Below are positions 29,798-41,399 of a stretch of DNA of 64,000 nucleotides, piece by piece. Every line of letters starts with the position of its first letter. The first letter of the stretch is position 1. Origin of the DNA: Streptomyces sp. NBC_01476 (GTDB lineage Bacteria > Actinomycetota > Actinomycetes > Streptomycetales > Streptomycetaceae); contig NZ_CP109446.1 in the NCBI RefSeq assembly GCF_036227265.1, positions 1,277,501 through 1,341,500 of the forward strand. The letters run 5' to 3'. The notes beneath the pieces were generated by a model that ran no database searches, had not been told where the DNA came from, and saw nothing but the letters and a program-made list of their open reading frames with translations. The position numbers and the translations under genes are program-made.

Positions 29798-31258
29798 TCA
29801 GCGCGTGTAGAGCCGGGAGACGACCTCCGGCAGCAGCCGTTCGGTCAGGCGGGGCGGGAGCGCCTGCAGGACGGCCAGGACGGGGGCCATCCGCTCCGGG
29901 AGCGCGCCGTCCGGGGCGACGCCCGCCACTTCCAGGGCCAGGGCCACCTCGGCGGGCCCGAGGGTGTCGGGGTCCAGGGCGGCGGCGAGTTCCACGATCC
30001 CGGGGTCCGCCGCGGCCGGGCCGAGGGCACGGGCCCGGACGGTGGCCGCGGCGAGTTCGCCGAGGAGTCCCGCGATCCGTTCCGGGGTGGCCACCGCGGC
30101 GGTGACGGTGAGATGGAGATTGGCCGGGGACTCCCCGAAAGCGGGCTGCGGCTGGAGGTACCAGCCGCGCAGCCGCATCTCGTCGGCGACCACGAAGGGG
30201 TCGAGCCCGGGGTCGTCCGAGGCGACCGCGACGAGCGAGGCGTCCGGTTCGCCGAGGACCCGCAGACCGTCGATCCGGCCGATGCCTTCGATCAGCTGAC
30301 GGGTCGCCAGATGGACCCGCCGGGCGAGTTCGGTGTAGCCCACGGCGCCGACCCGCTGCAGCACCGCCCACGCCGCGGCCAGCGGCCCTGCCGGCTTGGT
30401 GCCCTGAAGGGTCGCGTTGACCACCGGGTAGCCGGGCCAGGAGGCGTGGGCGAACCAGCCGTGCCGGCGCAGCTCCGCGTCCCGGAAGAGCAGCACCGAC
30501 GCGCCTTTGGGCGTGTAGCCGTACTTGTGCAGGTCGACGGAGAGCGAGGTCACTCCGGGCACCGCCAGGTCGAACGGCGGCGGTTGCGGGATTCCGGCGG
30601 CCAGCCGCCGGTGCCCGAGGTACCAGCCGCCGATGCAGGCGTCCACATGACAGAGCACACCGCGTCCGGCCGCCGCGGCGGCCACCTCGGTCACCGGGTC
30701 GACGACCCCGTGGGCGTAGGACGGAGCGGAGACCACCACCAGCGCCGTACGGTCGGTGAGCGCCGCCGTCATGTCTGCCGCGGCCGGACGGAAGGTGCGC
30801 GGGTCCACCGGTACGGAGACCACGCGCAGGCCGAAGAGCCGGGCCGCTTTGTGGAAGGCGGCGTGTGCGGTGACCGGCAGCACGATCTCCGGCGCGGTCA
30901 CCCCGCGCACGCGCTCGGCGTACTCCCTGGCGGTCAGTACGGCCAGCAGGCAGCTCTCCGTGCCGCCGCTGGTGAAGGTGCCGGCCGTCGCCCGCGTGCC
31001 GCCGAGCAGTGCCGCGGCCTGTCCCACCACGTCGTTCTCCAGCGTGACCACGCTCGGGAAGACGGTCATGTCCAGGCCGTTGACGCCGGCGAAGACCGCC
31101 TGGGCGCGGGTGGCCAGCTCATCGAGACCGGCCAGCCCGGAGTCGTAGACATAGGCCATGGTCCGGCCGCCGTGCACCGGCAGGTCGGCGGCCCGCAGCG
31201 CGCCGAGCCGGGCCAGGAGGATGTCGTCGTACGGGGCGGAGAGGTGTTCCTGCGGCAT
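29798..31258 (-). CDS. PLP-dependent decarboxylase / sphingosine-1-phosphate lyase-like enzyme
   Basis: Fold-type I pyridoxal-phosphate enzyme of 486 residues from ATG 31258; a longer frame to 31291 adds only MCRCRWPRFRP. The PLP lysine sits in SVDLHKYGYTPKGASV, the aspartate that pairs with the pyridine nitrogen in CHVDACIGGWYLG, and phosphate contacts in FTSGGTES. The DxHKYG(F/Y)TPKG pattern is closest to the S1P lyase/group II decarboxylase branch. Substrate unknown; it may cleave a phosphorylated long-chain base or decarboxylate an amino acid. No Shine-Dalgarno is seen; TAGATT ends 7 bases before the ATG, so the mRNA may be leaderless. It lies in the same insertion as the EF-G paralogue. 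Confidence 0.8.
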   Translation of the reverse strand: MPQEHLSAPYDDILLARLGALRAADLPVHGGRTMAYVYDSGLAGLDELATRAQAVFAGVNGLDMTVFPSVVTLENDVVGQAAALLGGTRATAGTFTSGGTESCLLAVLTAREYAERVRGVTAPEIVLPVTAHAAFHKAARLFGLRVVSVPVDPRTFRPAAADMTAALTDRTALVVVSAPSYAHGVVDPVTEVAAAAAGRGVLCHVDACIGGWYLGHRRLAAGIPQPPPFDLAVPGVTSLSVDLHKYGYTPKGASVLLFRDAELRRHGWFAHASWPGYPVVNATLQGTKPAGPLAAAWAVLQRVGAVGYTELARRVHLATRQLIEGIGRIDGLRVLGEPDASLVAVASDDPGLDPFVVADEMRLRGWYLQPQPAFGESPANLHLTVTAAVATPERIAGLLGELAAATVRARALGPAAADPGIVELAAALDPDTLGPAEVALALEVAGVAPDGALPERMAPVLAVLQALPPRLTERLLPEVVSRLYTR

Positions 31259-31292
31259 GGGCCGGAATCTAGGCCAGCGACAGCGACACACA

Positions 31293-31338
31293 CCAGGCCC
31301 GAAGCAGAATATTGTTCATCTTCTGCTGTCGGGCCTGG
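31293..31338. promoter_or_regulatory. Long interrupted inverted repeat between nusB and the PLP enzyme gene
   Basis: CCAGGCCCGA/TCGGGCCTGG (10 bp) encloses GCAGAA/TTCTGC (6 bp) with an AT-rich 11-base loop. It could end the efp-nusB transcript or act as an operator for the PLP gene. There is no U-run on the minus strand, so its role is open. Confidence 0.5.
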
Positions 31339-31353
31339 TCAGGGCGGTATCGG

Positions 31354-31779
31354 CTACCGCTTGAGGGTCGGCTTCAACTCCAGCAGCCGGCCCAGCAGTC
31401 CGTTGACGAACGACGGCGAGTCGTCGGTGGAGAACTCCTTGGCGAGCTGAACCGCCTCGTCCACCACGACCGCGTCCGGGACGTCGTCCTCCCAGAGCAG
31501 CTCGTAGGTGCCCAGGCGCAGCACGCTGCGGTCCACCACCGGCATCCGGTCCAGCGTCCAGCCGACCGCGTAGCCGGAGAGCAGCTCGTCGATCCGCCGG
31601 GCGTGTGCCTCGTACCCCTCGACCAGCTGCGTGGTGTACTCGGTGACCGGCGGCTGCCGGTCGTCGGTCCGGGCGAGCCGGATCCAGTCCGCCATGACGG
31701 ACGTGGGGGCTGCACCCCGCTGTTCCGCCTCGAACATGATCTGGAAAGCGCGCGTGCGGGCCTTGTTCCGGGCAGCCAC
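31354..31779 (-). CDS. nusB: Transcription antitermination factor NusB
   Basis: RNA-binding protein that with NusE binds boxA of rRNA operons. It has 141 residues from GTG 31779, two bases after the efp stop. The all-helical NusB fold is recognisable from ARNKARTRAFQIMFEAEQRG, GWTLDRMPVVDRSVLRLG, DVPDAVVVDEAVQLAKEFS and SFVNGLLGRL. efp-nusB adjacency is common in bacteria, so the two are a translationally linked pair. Confidence 0.95.
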   Translation of the reverse strand: MAARNKARTRAFQIMFEAEQRGAAPTSVMADWIRLARTDDRQPPVTEYTTQLVEGYEAHARRIDELLSGYAVGWTLDRMPVVDRSVLRLGTYELLWEDDVPDAVVVDEAVQLAKEFSTDDSPSFVNGLLGRLLELKPTLKR

Positions 31780-31781
31780 GG

Positions 31782-32348
31782 TTAGCTGTTCACCCGGCCG
31801 AGGTAGTCGCCGGTACGCGTGTCGACCTTGACCTTTTCGCCGGTGGTGATGAAGAGCGGGACGCCGATCTCGTAGCCGGTCTCCAGCCGGGCCGGCTTGG
31901 AGCCGCCGGTGGAGCGGTCGCCCTGCACACCCGGCTCGGTGTACTCGATGACGAGTTCGACGGAGGCGGGGAGCTCGATGTACAGCGGGGAGCCTTCGTA
32001 CATCGCGACGACGGCCTCGAACCCCTCCAGCAGGTAGTTGGCGGCGTCGCCGACCACCTCGGGGCTGACGTTGATCTGGTCGTACGTCTCGGTGTCCATG
32101 AAGACGAAGTCGGCGCCGTCCTTGTAGGAGAACTGCATGCCGCGCTTGTCGACGTTGGCCGTCTCCACCTTCAGCCCCGCGTTGAAGGTCTTGTCGACGA
32201 CCTTCCCGGAGAGCACGTGCTTCAGCTTGGTGCGCACGAAGGCGGGGCCCTTGCCGGGCTTGACGTGCTGGAATTCGACCACGGTCCAGAGCTGGCCGCC
32301 GTCGAGCTTGAGCACGAGGCCGTTCTTGAGGTCGTTCGTGGTGGCCAC
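31782..32348 (-). CDS. efp: Elongation factor P
   Basis: Relieves ribosome stalling at polyproline stretches; several proteins in this window (MltG, SecD) carry Pro-rich segments that may need it. It has 188 residues, the exact family length, from GTG 32348. The three beta-barrel domains are recognisable. The tip loop reads [10 protein letters not shown], with Lys at the modification position, and the family's RTGDYLGRV motif is at the C-terminus. Confidence 0.96.
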   Translation of the reverse strand: MATTNDLKNGLVLKLDGGQLWTVVEFQHVKPGKGPAFVRTKLKHVLSGKVVDKTFNAGLKVETANVDKRGMQFSYKDGADFVFMDTETYDQINVSPEVVGDAANYLLEGFEAVVAMYEGSPLYIELPASVELVIEYTEPGVQGDRSTGGSKPARLETGYEIGVPLFITTGEKVKVDTRTGDYLGRVNS

Positions 32349-32404
32349 GGTTGCGGAATCTCCTGAAAGTGCTGCTTCGGGACCAGGGATTCCCGCACCC
32401 GCTG

Positions 32405-33517
32405 CTACAGGGCGAGCAGTTCCTTGGTCGTGATGGTGAGTAGTTCGGGTCCGCCGTCCGCCGGGGGGCGTACGACGAGCGTGTCGTCGATGCGAACCCC
32501 GCCGCGGCCCGGAAGGTGGACTCCCGGTTCGACGGTGACCGGCACGCAAGCGTCCAGTTTACCCATGGCCGCAGGTGACAACCGAGGGTCCTCGTCGATT
32601 TCCAGGCCCACGCCATGGCCGGTCCAGGGGGCGAGGCCCTCGGTGTGGCCGGCCGCGATGAGCGGCTGCCGGGTGGCCCGGTCGACGTCGCGGCAGGCCA
32701 CACCGGGTGCGAGGGCCTCGCGGCCGGCCCGCTGGGCGTCGAAGACCAGCTCGTAGAGCTCGATCTGCCAGGAGGCGGGAGCGGTGCCGATCACGAAGGT
32801 CCGGCCGACCTCGCAGCGGTAGCCCCGGTAGCGGGCGCCGAGGCGGACGGTGAGGAAGTCGCCCTCCTCCACCCGGCGGTCGGTGGGCAGGTGGCGGGCC
32901 ATGCCGGAGTGCGGGCCGGTGCCGACGGAGGTGGGGAAGGCGGGGCCTTCCGCGCCGTGGTCGACCAGCCGGCGCTCCAGCTCCAGGGCGAGGTGGCGTT
33001 CGGTCCGGCCGACCAGGATGGACTCCAGCAGTTCGCCCAGGGCCTGGTCGGCGATCTCGGCTGCTATCCGCAGCGCGGCGATCTCGTGCTCGTCCTTGAC
33101 CAGGCGCAGGTGCTCGACGGCTCCCGCGAGGTCGGTGAGCGCGATGCCCTCGGTGACCGTGCGCAGTGCGCGGTGGCGGGTGACGGTGAGGTGGTGCTCC
33201 TCGACCGCGAGGGAGTCGGCGCGCTGCTCGCGGGCGAGTTCGGCGGCGGCCACCGCGGCGTCGCCGTCCGGGCTCGGCAGGACGACCGAGCGCAGGTCGT
33301 CCGGCGGCTGACCCTGCTCGGGGTCGTCGTCCGGCGGCGGACGCAGGTGGACCAGGGTGTCCTCCGGGCCCGGGCCGACCAGCAGCGCGGCGCCCTGCGG
33401 GGCACAGCCCGTGAGGTAGCGGACGTTGGCGGCGCCGGTCACCAGGGCAGCGGTGACCCCGGTGGCCGCGCACCGGTCGCGCAGCCGGGCCCTGCGGGTC
33501 GTATGCACGTCGGCCAT
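32405..33517 (-). CDS. M24 (aminopeptidase P/Xaa-Pro) family protein with altered metal site
   Basis: Creatinase/prolidase-fold protein of 370 residues with the N-terminal creatinase-like domain ([17 protein letters not shown]) and C-terminal pita-bread domain. The usual metal ligands are partly replaced: DFG is VRLG (Asp to Arg), the second Asp in the GY-S-D segment is Glu (GYRCEVGRT), and the last RIED is RIDD. The His in [12 protein letters not shown] and Glu in VEPGVHLPG remain. Losing the first bridging Asp should weaken or abolish a dinuclear metal centre, so catalysis is doubtful. It lies upstream of efp in the same direction. Confidence 0.85.
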   Translation of the reverse strand: MADVHTTRRARLRDRCAATGVTAALVTGAANVRYLTGCAPQGAALLVGPGPEDTLVHLRPPPDDDPEQGQPPDDLRSVVLPSPDGDAAVAAAELAREQRADSLAVEEHHLTVTRHRALRTVTEGIALTDLAGAVEHLRLVKDEHEIAALRIAAEIADQALGELLESILVGRTERHLALELERRLVDHGAEGPAFPTSVGTGPHSGMARHLPTDRRVEEGDFLTVRLGARYRGYRCEVGRTFVIGTAPASWQIELYELVFDAQRAGREALAPGVACRDVDRATRQPLIAAGHTEGLAPWTGHGVGLEIDEDPRLSPAAMGKLDACVPVTVEPGVHLPGRGGVRIDDTLVVRPPADGGPELLTITTKELLAL

Positions 33518-33650
33518 GGCCCGAGCGTAAGGCTTGAGCCGCGGCGGGACGCGGCGTTGTACGCCTGACCGGGGTACCCCGCGCCACCGGGGCGGGCGGC
33601 GGCGTGCGGCTGCGTACGGCGGCCTGCGGCGGCGTGCGGAAAGGATTCGG

Positions 33651-34373
33651 CTACCAGGGCGGCGGAGTCTGCGCGGCCCGGGCCACCACGCGGTCCAGCG
33701 CGGCGGCGGCCGACGGGATGTCGAGCTGGGAGTTGTCGATGATGGGGAGCCCGGAGCCGTACCAGCCGGCCATGCGGCCGTGGATGCGGGCCACCTCCTC
33801 GTCGGAGAGGCGGCGGTTGCCGGTGCGTTCTGCGTTGCGGGTGAGGACCACGTCGAGGCCGGGGAGGAGGACCACCGGGAGCAGGCCGGGGCCCACATGC
33901 CGCTGCCAGCCGCCGAGGCCGACCGCGGGCCGGTCCGGGAAGACCGCGTCGTCGATGATGCAGGAGACCCCGTTGGCCAGGAAGTTCCGCGCGGCGAAGC
34001 CGCAGGTCCGCCGGGCCAGCCGGTACTGGGCCTCGGAGTGCTCGTTCCAGCCCGCCTGCGGATCGGCGAACCCCGAGCGCACCCACTCGCGTACGTCGTC
34101 CAGGCTGATGTGCGCGGTCGGCGCGCCCCGGTGCTCCGCCCAGTGCCGCGCGACCGTGGTCTTGCCCGCACCGGCCGCGCCGATCAGCAGCACCGCTATC
34201 GGCCCCTGCGCCGCGCCGGGGAGCGAGCCGCCGGTGTGCGGGGCGGGCACCTGTACGGGCGCGGGCGCGGAGAGCGGGAAGTGCCCGGTGGTGCTGCCGC
34301 CCTGCCCTGGCCGTGGGGTGGGGCCACCGGGTTGCGGCGCCCCCACAGCGTGCTGCATCTCGCCCCACTCCAT
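33651..34373 (-). CDS. P-loop (AAA-type kinase-like) ATP-binding protein
   Basis: A 240-residue protein whose first 58 residues are Pro/Gly-rich and probably disordered. The P-loop GAAGAGKTTVARHW follows, then the Asp-rich SLDDVREWVRSGF, which resembles polynucleotide-kinase/zeta-toxin-type NTPases, and IIDDAVFPDR as a Walker-B-like strand. RNAERTGNRRLSDEEVARIH is a plausible lid. ATG 34373 is used; ATG 34358 five codons later has GGAG at better spacing. Substrate unknown. It sits between the aro cluster and the M24 gene, probably with its own promoter. Confidence 0.75.
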   Translation of the reverse strand: MEWGEMQHAVGAPQPGGPTPRPGQGGSTTGHFPLSAPAPVQVPAPHTGGSLPGAAQGPIAVLLIGAAGAGKTTVARHWAEHRGAPTAHISLDDVREWVRSGFADPQAGWNEHSEAQYRLARRTCGFAARNFLANGVSCIIDDAVFPDRPAVGLGGWQRHVGPGLLPVVLLPGLDVVLTRNAERTGNRRLSDEEVARIHGRMAGWYGSGLPIIDNSQLDIPSAAAALDRVVARAAQTPPPW

Positions 34374-34417
34374 CCCGTACCGGGGGTTCCGCGAACCCCT
34401 GCCGACCGCTGACGTCC

Positions 34418-34439
34418 GCCGCCGACTCCTGTCGGCGGC
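34418..34439 (-). terminator. Hairpin downstream of the aro cluster
   Basis: A perfect 9-bp stem GCCGCCGAC/GTCGGCGGC with TCCT loop, between the aroQ stop and the P-loop protein start. A second hairpin candidate, TGCCCGGG/CCCGGGCA at 34526-34559, is closer to aroQ. Confidence 0.45.
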
Positions 34440-34476
34440 TTGCCGACGGCTTGTCAGCGGCTTACCGGCGGCGTGC
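34433..34476. repeat. Four imperfect 11-bp direct repeats
   Basis: CGGCGGCTTGC, CGACGGCTTGT, CAGCGGCTTAC and CGGCGGCGTGC are consecutive in the gap upstream of the P-loop gene. The 11-bp period is about one DNA turn. Confidence 0.5.
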
Positions 34477-34608
34477 CGACCCGCTCATGACCGGCGGGTA
34501 ACGCCGCTCGACACCGAACGGTACATGCCCGGGGCGGTCGTTGTGTGAACGCCCGGGCACCACCGCGGGTGCCCGGGCGGGACACGTCGCCCCGCCGGGC
34601 GCCCGTGG

Positions 34609-37860
<3,252 letters not shown>

Positions 37861-37985
37861 CGGTGCTCCCTCGACTCGGCCCCGGGTTCCGTCCGCTCCC
37901 GTGTGGCGTCCCGGTGCTCCCCCGATCCTCCCACGCCGCCCGCCCGGGCCCGGACGCCCGTCCAGCAGACGGACCGCGGCGCCCG

Positions 37986-38849
37986 CTACGCCCGCGGGCC
38001 GTGCCCGGCGGCCCCGGCCCCGCCGGCCGCCACGCGCGCCTCGCCCGCGGCGCGCATGGCGGCCAGCGGGGCCGGGGCGCGGCCGGTGTGCTGTTCGACC
38101 TGGAGGACGGCCTGGTGGACCAGGAGGTCGAGGCCGCCGATGACGGCGCCGCCGCGGGCCGACCAGGCGGCGGCCAGGGCGGTCGGCCAGGGGTCGTAGA
38201 GCACGTCGAAGAGGGCGCCGGGCCGGGGCGGTACGGCGGCGGCCAGGTGGTCGGCCGCGCCGGCCGGGGTGGTGGCGATCACCAGGGGCTCGGTGAGCGC
38301 CGCGGCGGCGCCGGCCCAGTCGGCGGTGCGGACCTCGACACCCAGCCGCTCGCCCCACTGGCGCATCTCGGCGGCGCGGGCCGGGCCGCGGACATAGGCG
38401 GTCACCTCGCCGGTGCACACCCGGGCGAGGGCGGCCAGCGCGGAGGAGGCGGTGGCGCCGGCGCCGAGGACGGCGGCGGACGGCACCGAGGTGACACCGC
38501 GTTCGCGCAGGGCGGCGAGCATCCCGGGGATGTCGGTGTTGTCGCCCCGGCGGCGGCCGTCGGCACCGAACACCACGGTGTTGACGGCTTCCACGCCGGC
38601 CGCGGTGTCGCTGATCTCGTCCAGCAGCGGGATGACGGCCCGCTTCAGCGGCATGGTGAGCGACAGCCCGGCCCACTCGGCCGGGTCGAGCTTGTCCATG
38701 AAGCCGGGCAGCGCGGCCTCGTCCACCTCGAACCGGTCGTACCGCCACCCGTCGAGCCCCAGGGCTGCGTAGGCGGCGCGGTGCAGCACCGGGGACAGGG
38801 AGTGCGCGATGGGTGACCCGAGCACGGCGGCGCGACGGGCTGCCGTCAT
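37986..38849 (-). CDS. aroE: Shikimate dehydrogenase
   Basis: NADPH-dependent reduction of dehydroshikimate. It has 287 residues from ATG 38849; the ATGA overlaps the mltG stop by 4 nt. N-terminal substrate domain with [13 protein letters not shown] and the catalytic Lys in [19 protein letters not shown] and GDNTDIPG follow. The Rossmann motif reads [16 protein letters not shown] 125-bp gap separates it from aroC. Confidence 0.94.
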   Translation of the reverse strand: MTAARRAAVLGSPIAHSLSPVLHRAAYAALGLDGWRYDRFEVDEAALPGFMDKLDPAEWAGLSLTMPLKRAVIPLLDEISDTAAGVEAVNTVVFGADGRRRGDNTDIPGMLAALRERGVTSVPSAAVLGAGATASSALAALARVCTGEVTAYVRGPARAAEMRQWGERLGVEVRTADWAGAAAALTEPLVIATTPAGAADHLAAAVPPRPGALFDVLYDPWPTALAAAWSARGGAVIGGLDLLVHQAVLQVEQHTGRAPAPLAAMRAAGEARVAAGGAGAAGHGPRA

Positions 38850-40702
38850 CCGCCGTGCGCCTTCTGGTAGGCGTTGAAGTCCGCCACGTTCTTCTGGTGC
38901 TCCGCGTAGCTGGCGGTGAACCGGGTGTCGCCGGGCTTGACGGTGACGAAGTAGAGCCAATCGCCGTCGGCCGGGTTCATGGCCGCCTGGATCGCCGCGT
39001 GGCCGGGGTTGTCGATCGGGCCGGGCGGCAGGCCCTTGTGGACGTAGGTGTTGTACGGCGACGCGAACTGGGTGTCCTTGTTGCTGGTGTTCAGCGTGGA
39101 CCGGCCCATGGCGTAGTTGATGGTGGAGTCGAACTGGAGGGTCATGCCCTGGTCGAGACGGTTGTAGATGACCTGCGACACCTTGCCGAAGTCGTCGGCC
39201 TCCTGTGCCTCGGCCTGCACCAGGCTGGCGATCTTGACGAGATCCAGCGGTGACTTCCCCGCCTTCGTGGCGGCGTCCTCCAGACCGTCCTCGGTGTACT
39301 CGGCCTTCGCCTGGTTGATCATCTGCTTGACGAGGTTCACGGGCTTCGTGGTCTTGGCGACGCTGTACTTCGCCGGGAAGAGGAAGCCTTCGACCGACCC
39401 CTTCGCCCACGTCGGGAGTCCCAGGTCCGCTCCCTTGACCTCGGCCGCCGTGGTGCCTTCCTTGAGGCCGAGCTTGGTGTCTATGGCCGCGTACACCCGG
39501 GTGGCGCGCCAGCCCTCGGGGATGATCAGCGCGTTCTGCGACTTCGGGTCGAGCATCATGGTGACCGCGGCGGAGGCCGGCATCCTGCCCTTGAGGACGT
39601 ACACGCCCGCCTGGATGGTGCGGCTCTTGGAGTTCTTGTTCGCCGCCGAGACGAAGGCGTCCACGCTCTTCACGACGCCGGCCTCCTTGAGGATGTTCCC
39701 CATGGTGGTGGCCGAGGCGCCCTTGGGGATGGTCACCTGGACGTCGCCGGTGCCGGTCCCCGAGTAGTCAGGGGCCGGGCCGAAGTGGCTCTCGTAGAAG
39801 CTGTGGCCGAAGTAGGCGGCGCCGCCGAGACCGCCGACCAGGACCACCATGACCACCAGGCAGGCGCAGCCGCTGCGGCGCTTCTTGCCCTCCTTGGGCT
39901 GCGACGTGCCGGACCGCCGGCCGCCGGCCGCCGGGGTGGAGGGGCTGTCGTCCTCGTCGTCCTCGTCGTGGTCGGCGAAGAAGGCGTGCTCGCGCGGGTC
40001 GGCGCCCTCCTCCTCGGCGTCCCACTCGCCGGCGCCGGGCGGAGTGCCGCGCAGGGGACGGGCGCCGGGCTCCTGCGGGTGGCCCTGCTGCTGACCCGGC
40101 TGCCGGGCCTGCTGCGGCTGACCCGGGCCGGGCTGCTGCTGCCCGGGCAGGGGTTGCCCCTGGCCCGGCATGGGGCGGCCCTGTCCCTGGCCCGGCATCT
40201 GCTGGCCGGGCATGGGCTGCCCCGGCATGGGCTGCTGTCCCGGCTGCTGGTACTGCGGCTGCTGCGGCGGCGGGTAGCCGTTCTGCCCGTAGAAGTCCGG
40301 CCGCCCGTACGGGTCCTGCGGCGGCTGCTGCCCGCCGTAAGGGTCCTGATGACCGTAGGTTCCGGTCTGGTGGGAGCCGGTGTCGTACGGGTCGTAGTTC
40401 GCCTGCTGCGGGTATCCCTGCTGGGGGTACTGCGGCTGCTGGGGCTGGGGTTGCTGAGGTTGCTGGCCCTGCGGGTACTGCTGGGACTGGGGCTGCTGCG
40501 GATACTGCTGCTGGGGGTACCCCTGCTGCGGGTACTGAGGGTGCTGACCGGTTGCGTACGGGTCCTGCCAGCTGCCGTCCGGCTGCTGCTGAGGGTGCTG
40601 CGGCTGCTGCTGATAGCCGTGGCCCTGGTCGTACACATCACCGAAGAGCGGGTCCTCGGGGTGCCACGGTTCGGAGCCGGAGCCCCGGCCATAGTCAGTC
40701 AT
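38846..40702 (-). CDS. mltG: Endolytic murein transglycosylase MltG with long Q/P-rich cytoplasmic N-terminus
   Basis: Cleaves nascent glycan strands, setting peptidoglycan chain length. The 618 residues divide into a cytoplasmic Gln/Pro/Gly/Tyr-rich region (about 1-235, with recurring YPQQ and PMPGQ units), a charged acidic patch (DHDEDDEDD), one transmembrane helix (about 278-300, [18 protein letters not shown]) and the extracellular YceG domain. The catalytic Glu lies in [13 protein letters not shown], followed by VIYNRL and [14 protein letters not shown]. The start is ATG 40702 with AAGGGGA upstream. The aminodeoxychorismate-lyase name sometimes given to this family is outdated. Confidence 0.92.
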   Translation of the reverse strand: MTDYGRGSGSEPWHPEDPLFGDVYDQGHGYQQQPQHPQQQPDGSWQDPYATGQHPQYPQQGYPQQQYPQQPQSQQYPQGQQPQQPQPQQPQYPQQGYPQQANYDPYDTGSHQTGTYGHQDPYGGQQPPQDPYGRPDFYGQNGYPPPQQPQYQQPGQQPMPGQPMPGQQMPGQGQGRPMPGQGQPLPGQQQPGPGQPQQARQPGQQQGHPQEPGARPLRGTPPGAGEWDAEEEGADPREHAFFADHDEDDEDDSPSTPAAGGRRSGTSQPKEGKKRRSGCACLVVMVVLVGGLGGAAYFGHSFYESHFGPAPDYSGTGTGDVQVTIPKGASATTMGNILKEAGVVKSVDAFVSAANKNSKSRTIQAGVYVLKGRMPASAAVTMMLDPKSQNALIIPEGWRATRVYAAIDTKLGLKEGTTAAEVKGADLGLPTWAKGSVEGFLFPAKYSVAKTTKPVNLVKQMINQAKAEYTEDGLEDAATKAGKSPLDLVKIASLVQAEAQEADDFGKVSQVIYNRLDQGMTLQFDSTINYAMGRSTLNTSNKDTQFASPYNTYVHKGLPPGPIDNPGHAAIQAAMNPADGDWLYFVTVKPGDTRFTASYAEHQKNVADFNAYQKAHGG

Positions 40703-40804
40703 CGATCCCCTTGGTACGCGGTCGGCAACGGGCCTGCCGACCCTGCGAAACGGGCGGCACCCGAAGGCGCCGCCGAGTCGCTGCGGAACGTTACCGTATC
40801 GCGA

Positions 40805-41392
40805 TCAGATGACTACTTCGACGCTCTCCCCCGGAGCTTTACCAGACGCCCGTTCGGACTCCAGGGCGCTTTGCAGAATAATGACCGCGGCGGCCTGATC
40901 GATTACGGAGCGTCCCTTTTTCGCCGTCACCCCGGACGCACGCAAGCCCTGCGCCGCGGTGACCGTCGTCATCCGCTCGTCCACCAGGCGCACGGCCACG
41001 GGTGCGATGACTTTCGCCACACTCTGCGCGAAAGCACGGGCCTTGGCGGCGGCCGGGCCCTCGGTGCCGTTGAGGGACCGGGGCAGGCCGATCACCACCT
41101 CGATCGGCTCGTACTCGGCGACGATCGCGGCGAGCCTGCGCAGCGCCGCGGGCACGTCCCGGCCGGGCACCGTCTCGACCGGGGTGGCGAGGATCCCGTC
41201 GGGGTCGCAGGACGCGACCCCGATCCTGGCGTCCCCGACGTCCACCGCGATCCGGCGGCCACGCCGGATCGCCGGCCGGCCCGCCGCCGGTCCGCCGGGT
41301 CCCGGGCCGCCGTCCGGTTGATCCGGCTGATCCGGCCGGTCCTGCGGCTCCCGTCGCTCCGGCTGCTCGGGCCGGCGGTACTTGTCGGTCAC
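40805..41392 (-). CDS. ruvX: RuvX/YqgF-family Holliday junction resolvase / pre-16S rRNA nuclease
   Basis: RNase-H-fold nuclease, implicated in 16S rRNA 5'-end maturation. It has 195 residues from GTG 41392, 7 nt after the alaS stop. The catalytic acidic residues are in IAVDVGDARIGVA, LVDERMTT and IDQAAAVIIL; the usual GLPRSLNGTEG loop is present. A Pro/Arg/Asp-rich stretch of about 45 residues precedes the core, as in other streptomycetes. Confidence 0.92.
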   Translation of the reverse strand: MTDKYRRPEQPERREPQDRPDQPDQPDGGPGPGGPAAGRPAIRRGRRIAVDVGDARIGVASCDPDGILATPVETVPGRDVPAALRRLAAIVAEYEPIEVVIGLPRSLNGTEGPAAAKARAFAQSVAKVIAPVAVRLVDERMTTVTAAQGLRASGVTAKKGRSVIDQAAAVIILQSALESERASGKAPGESVEVVI

Positions 41393-41399
41393 GCAGGCG

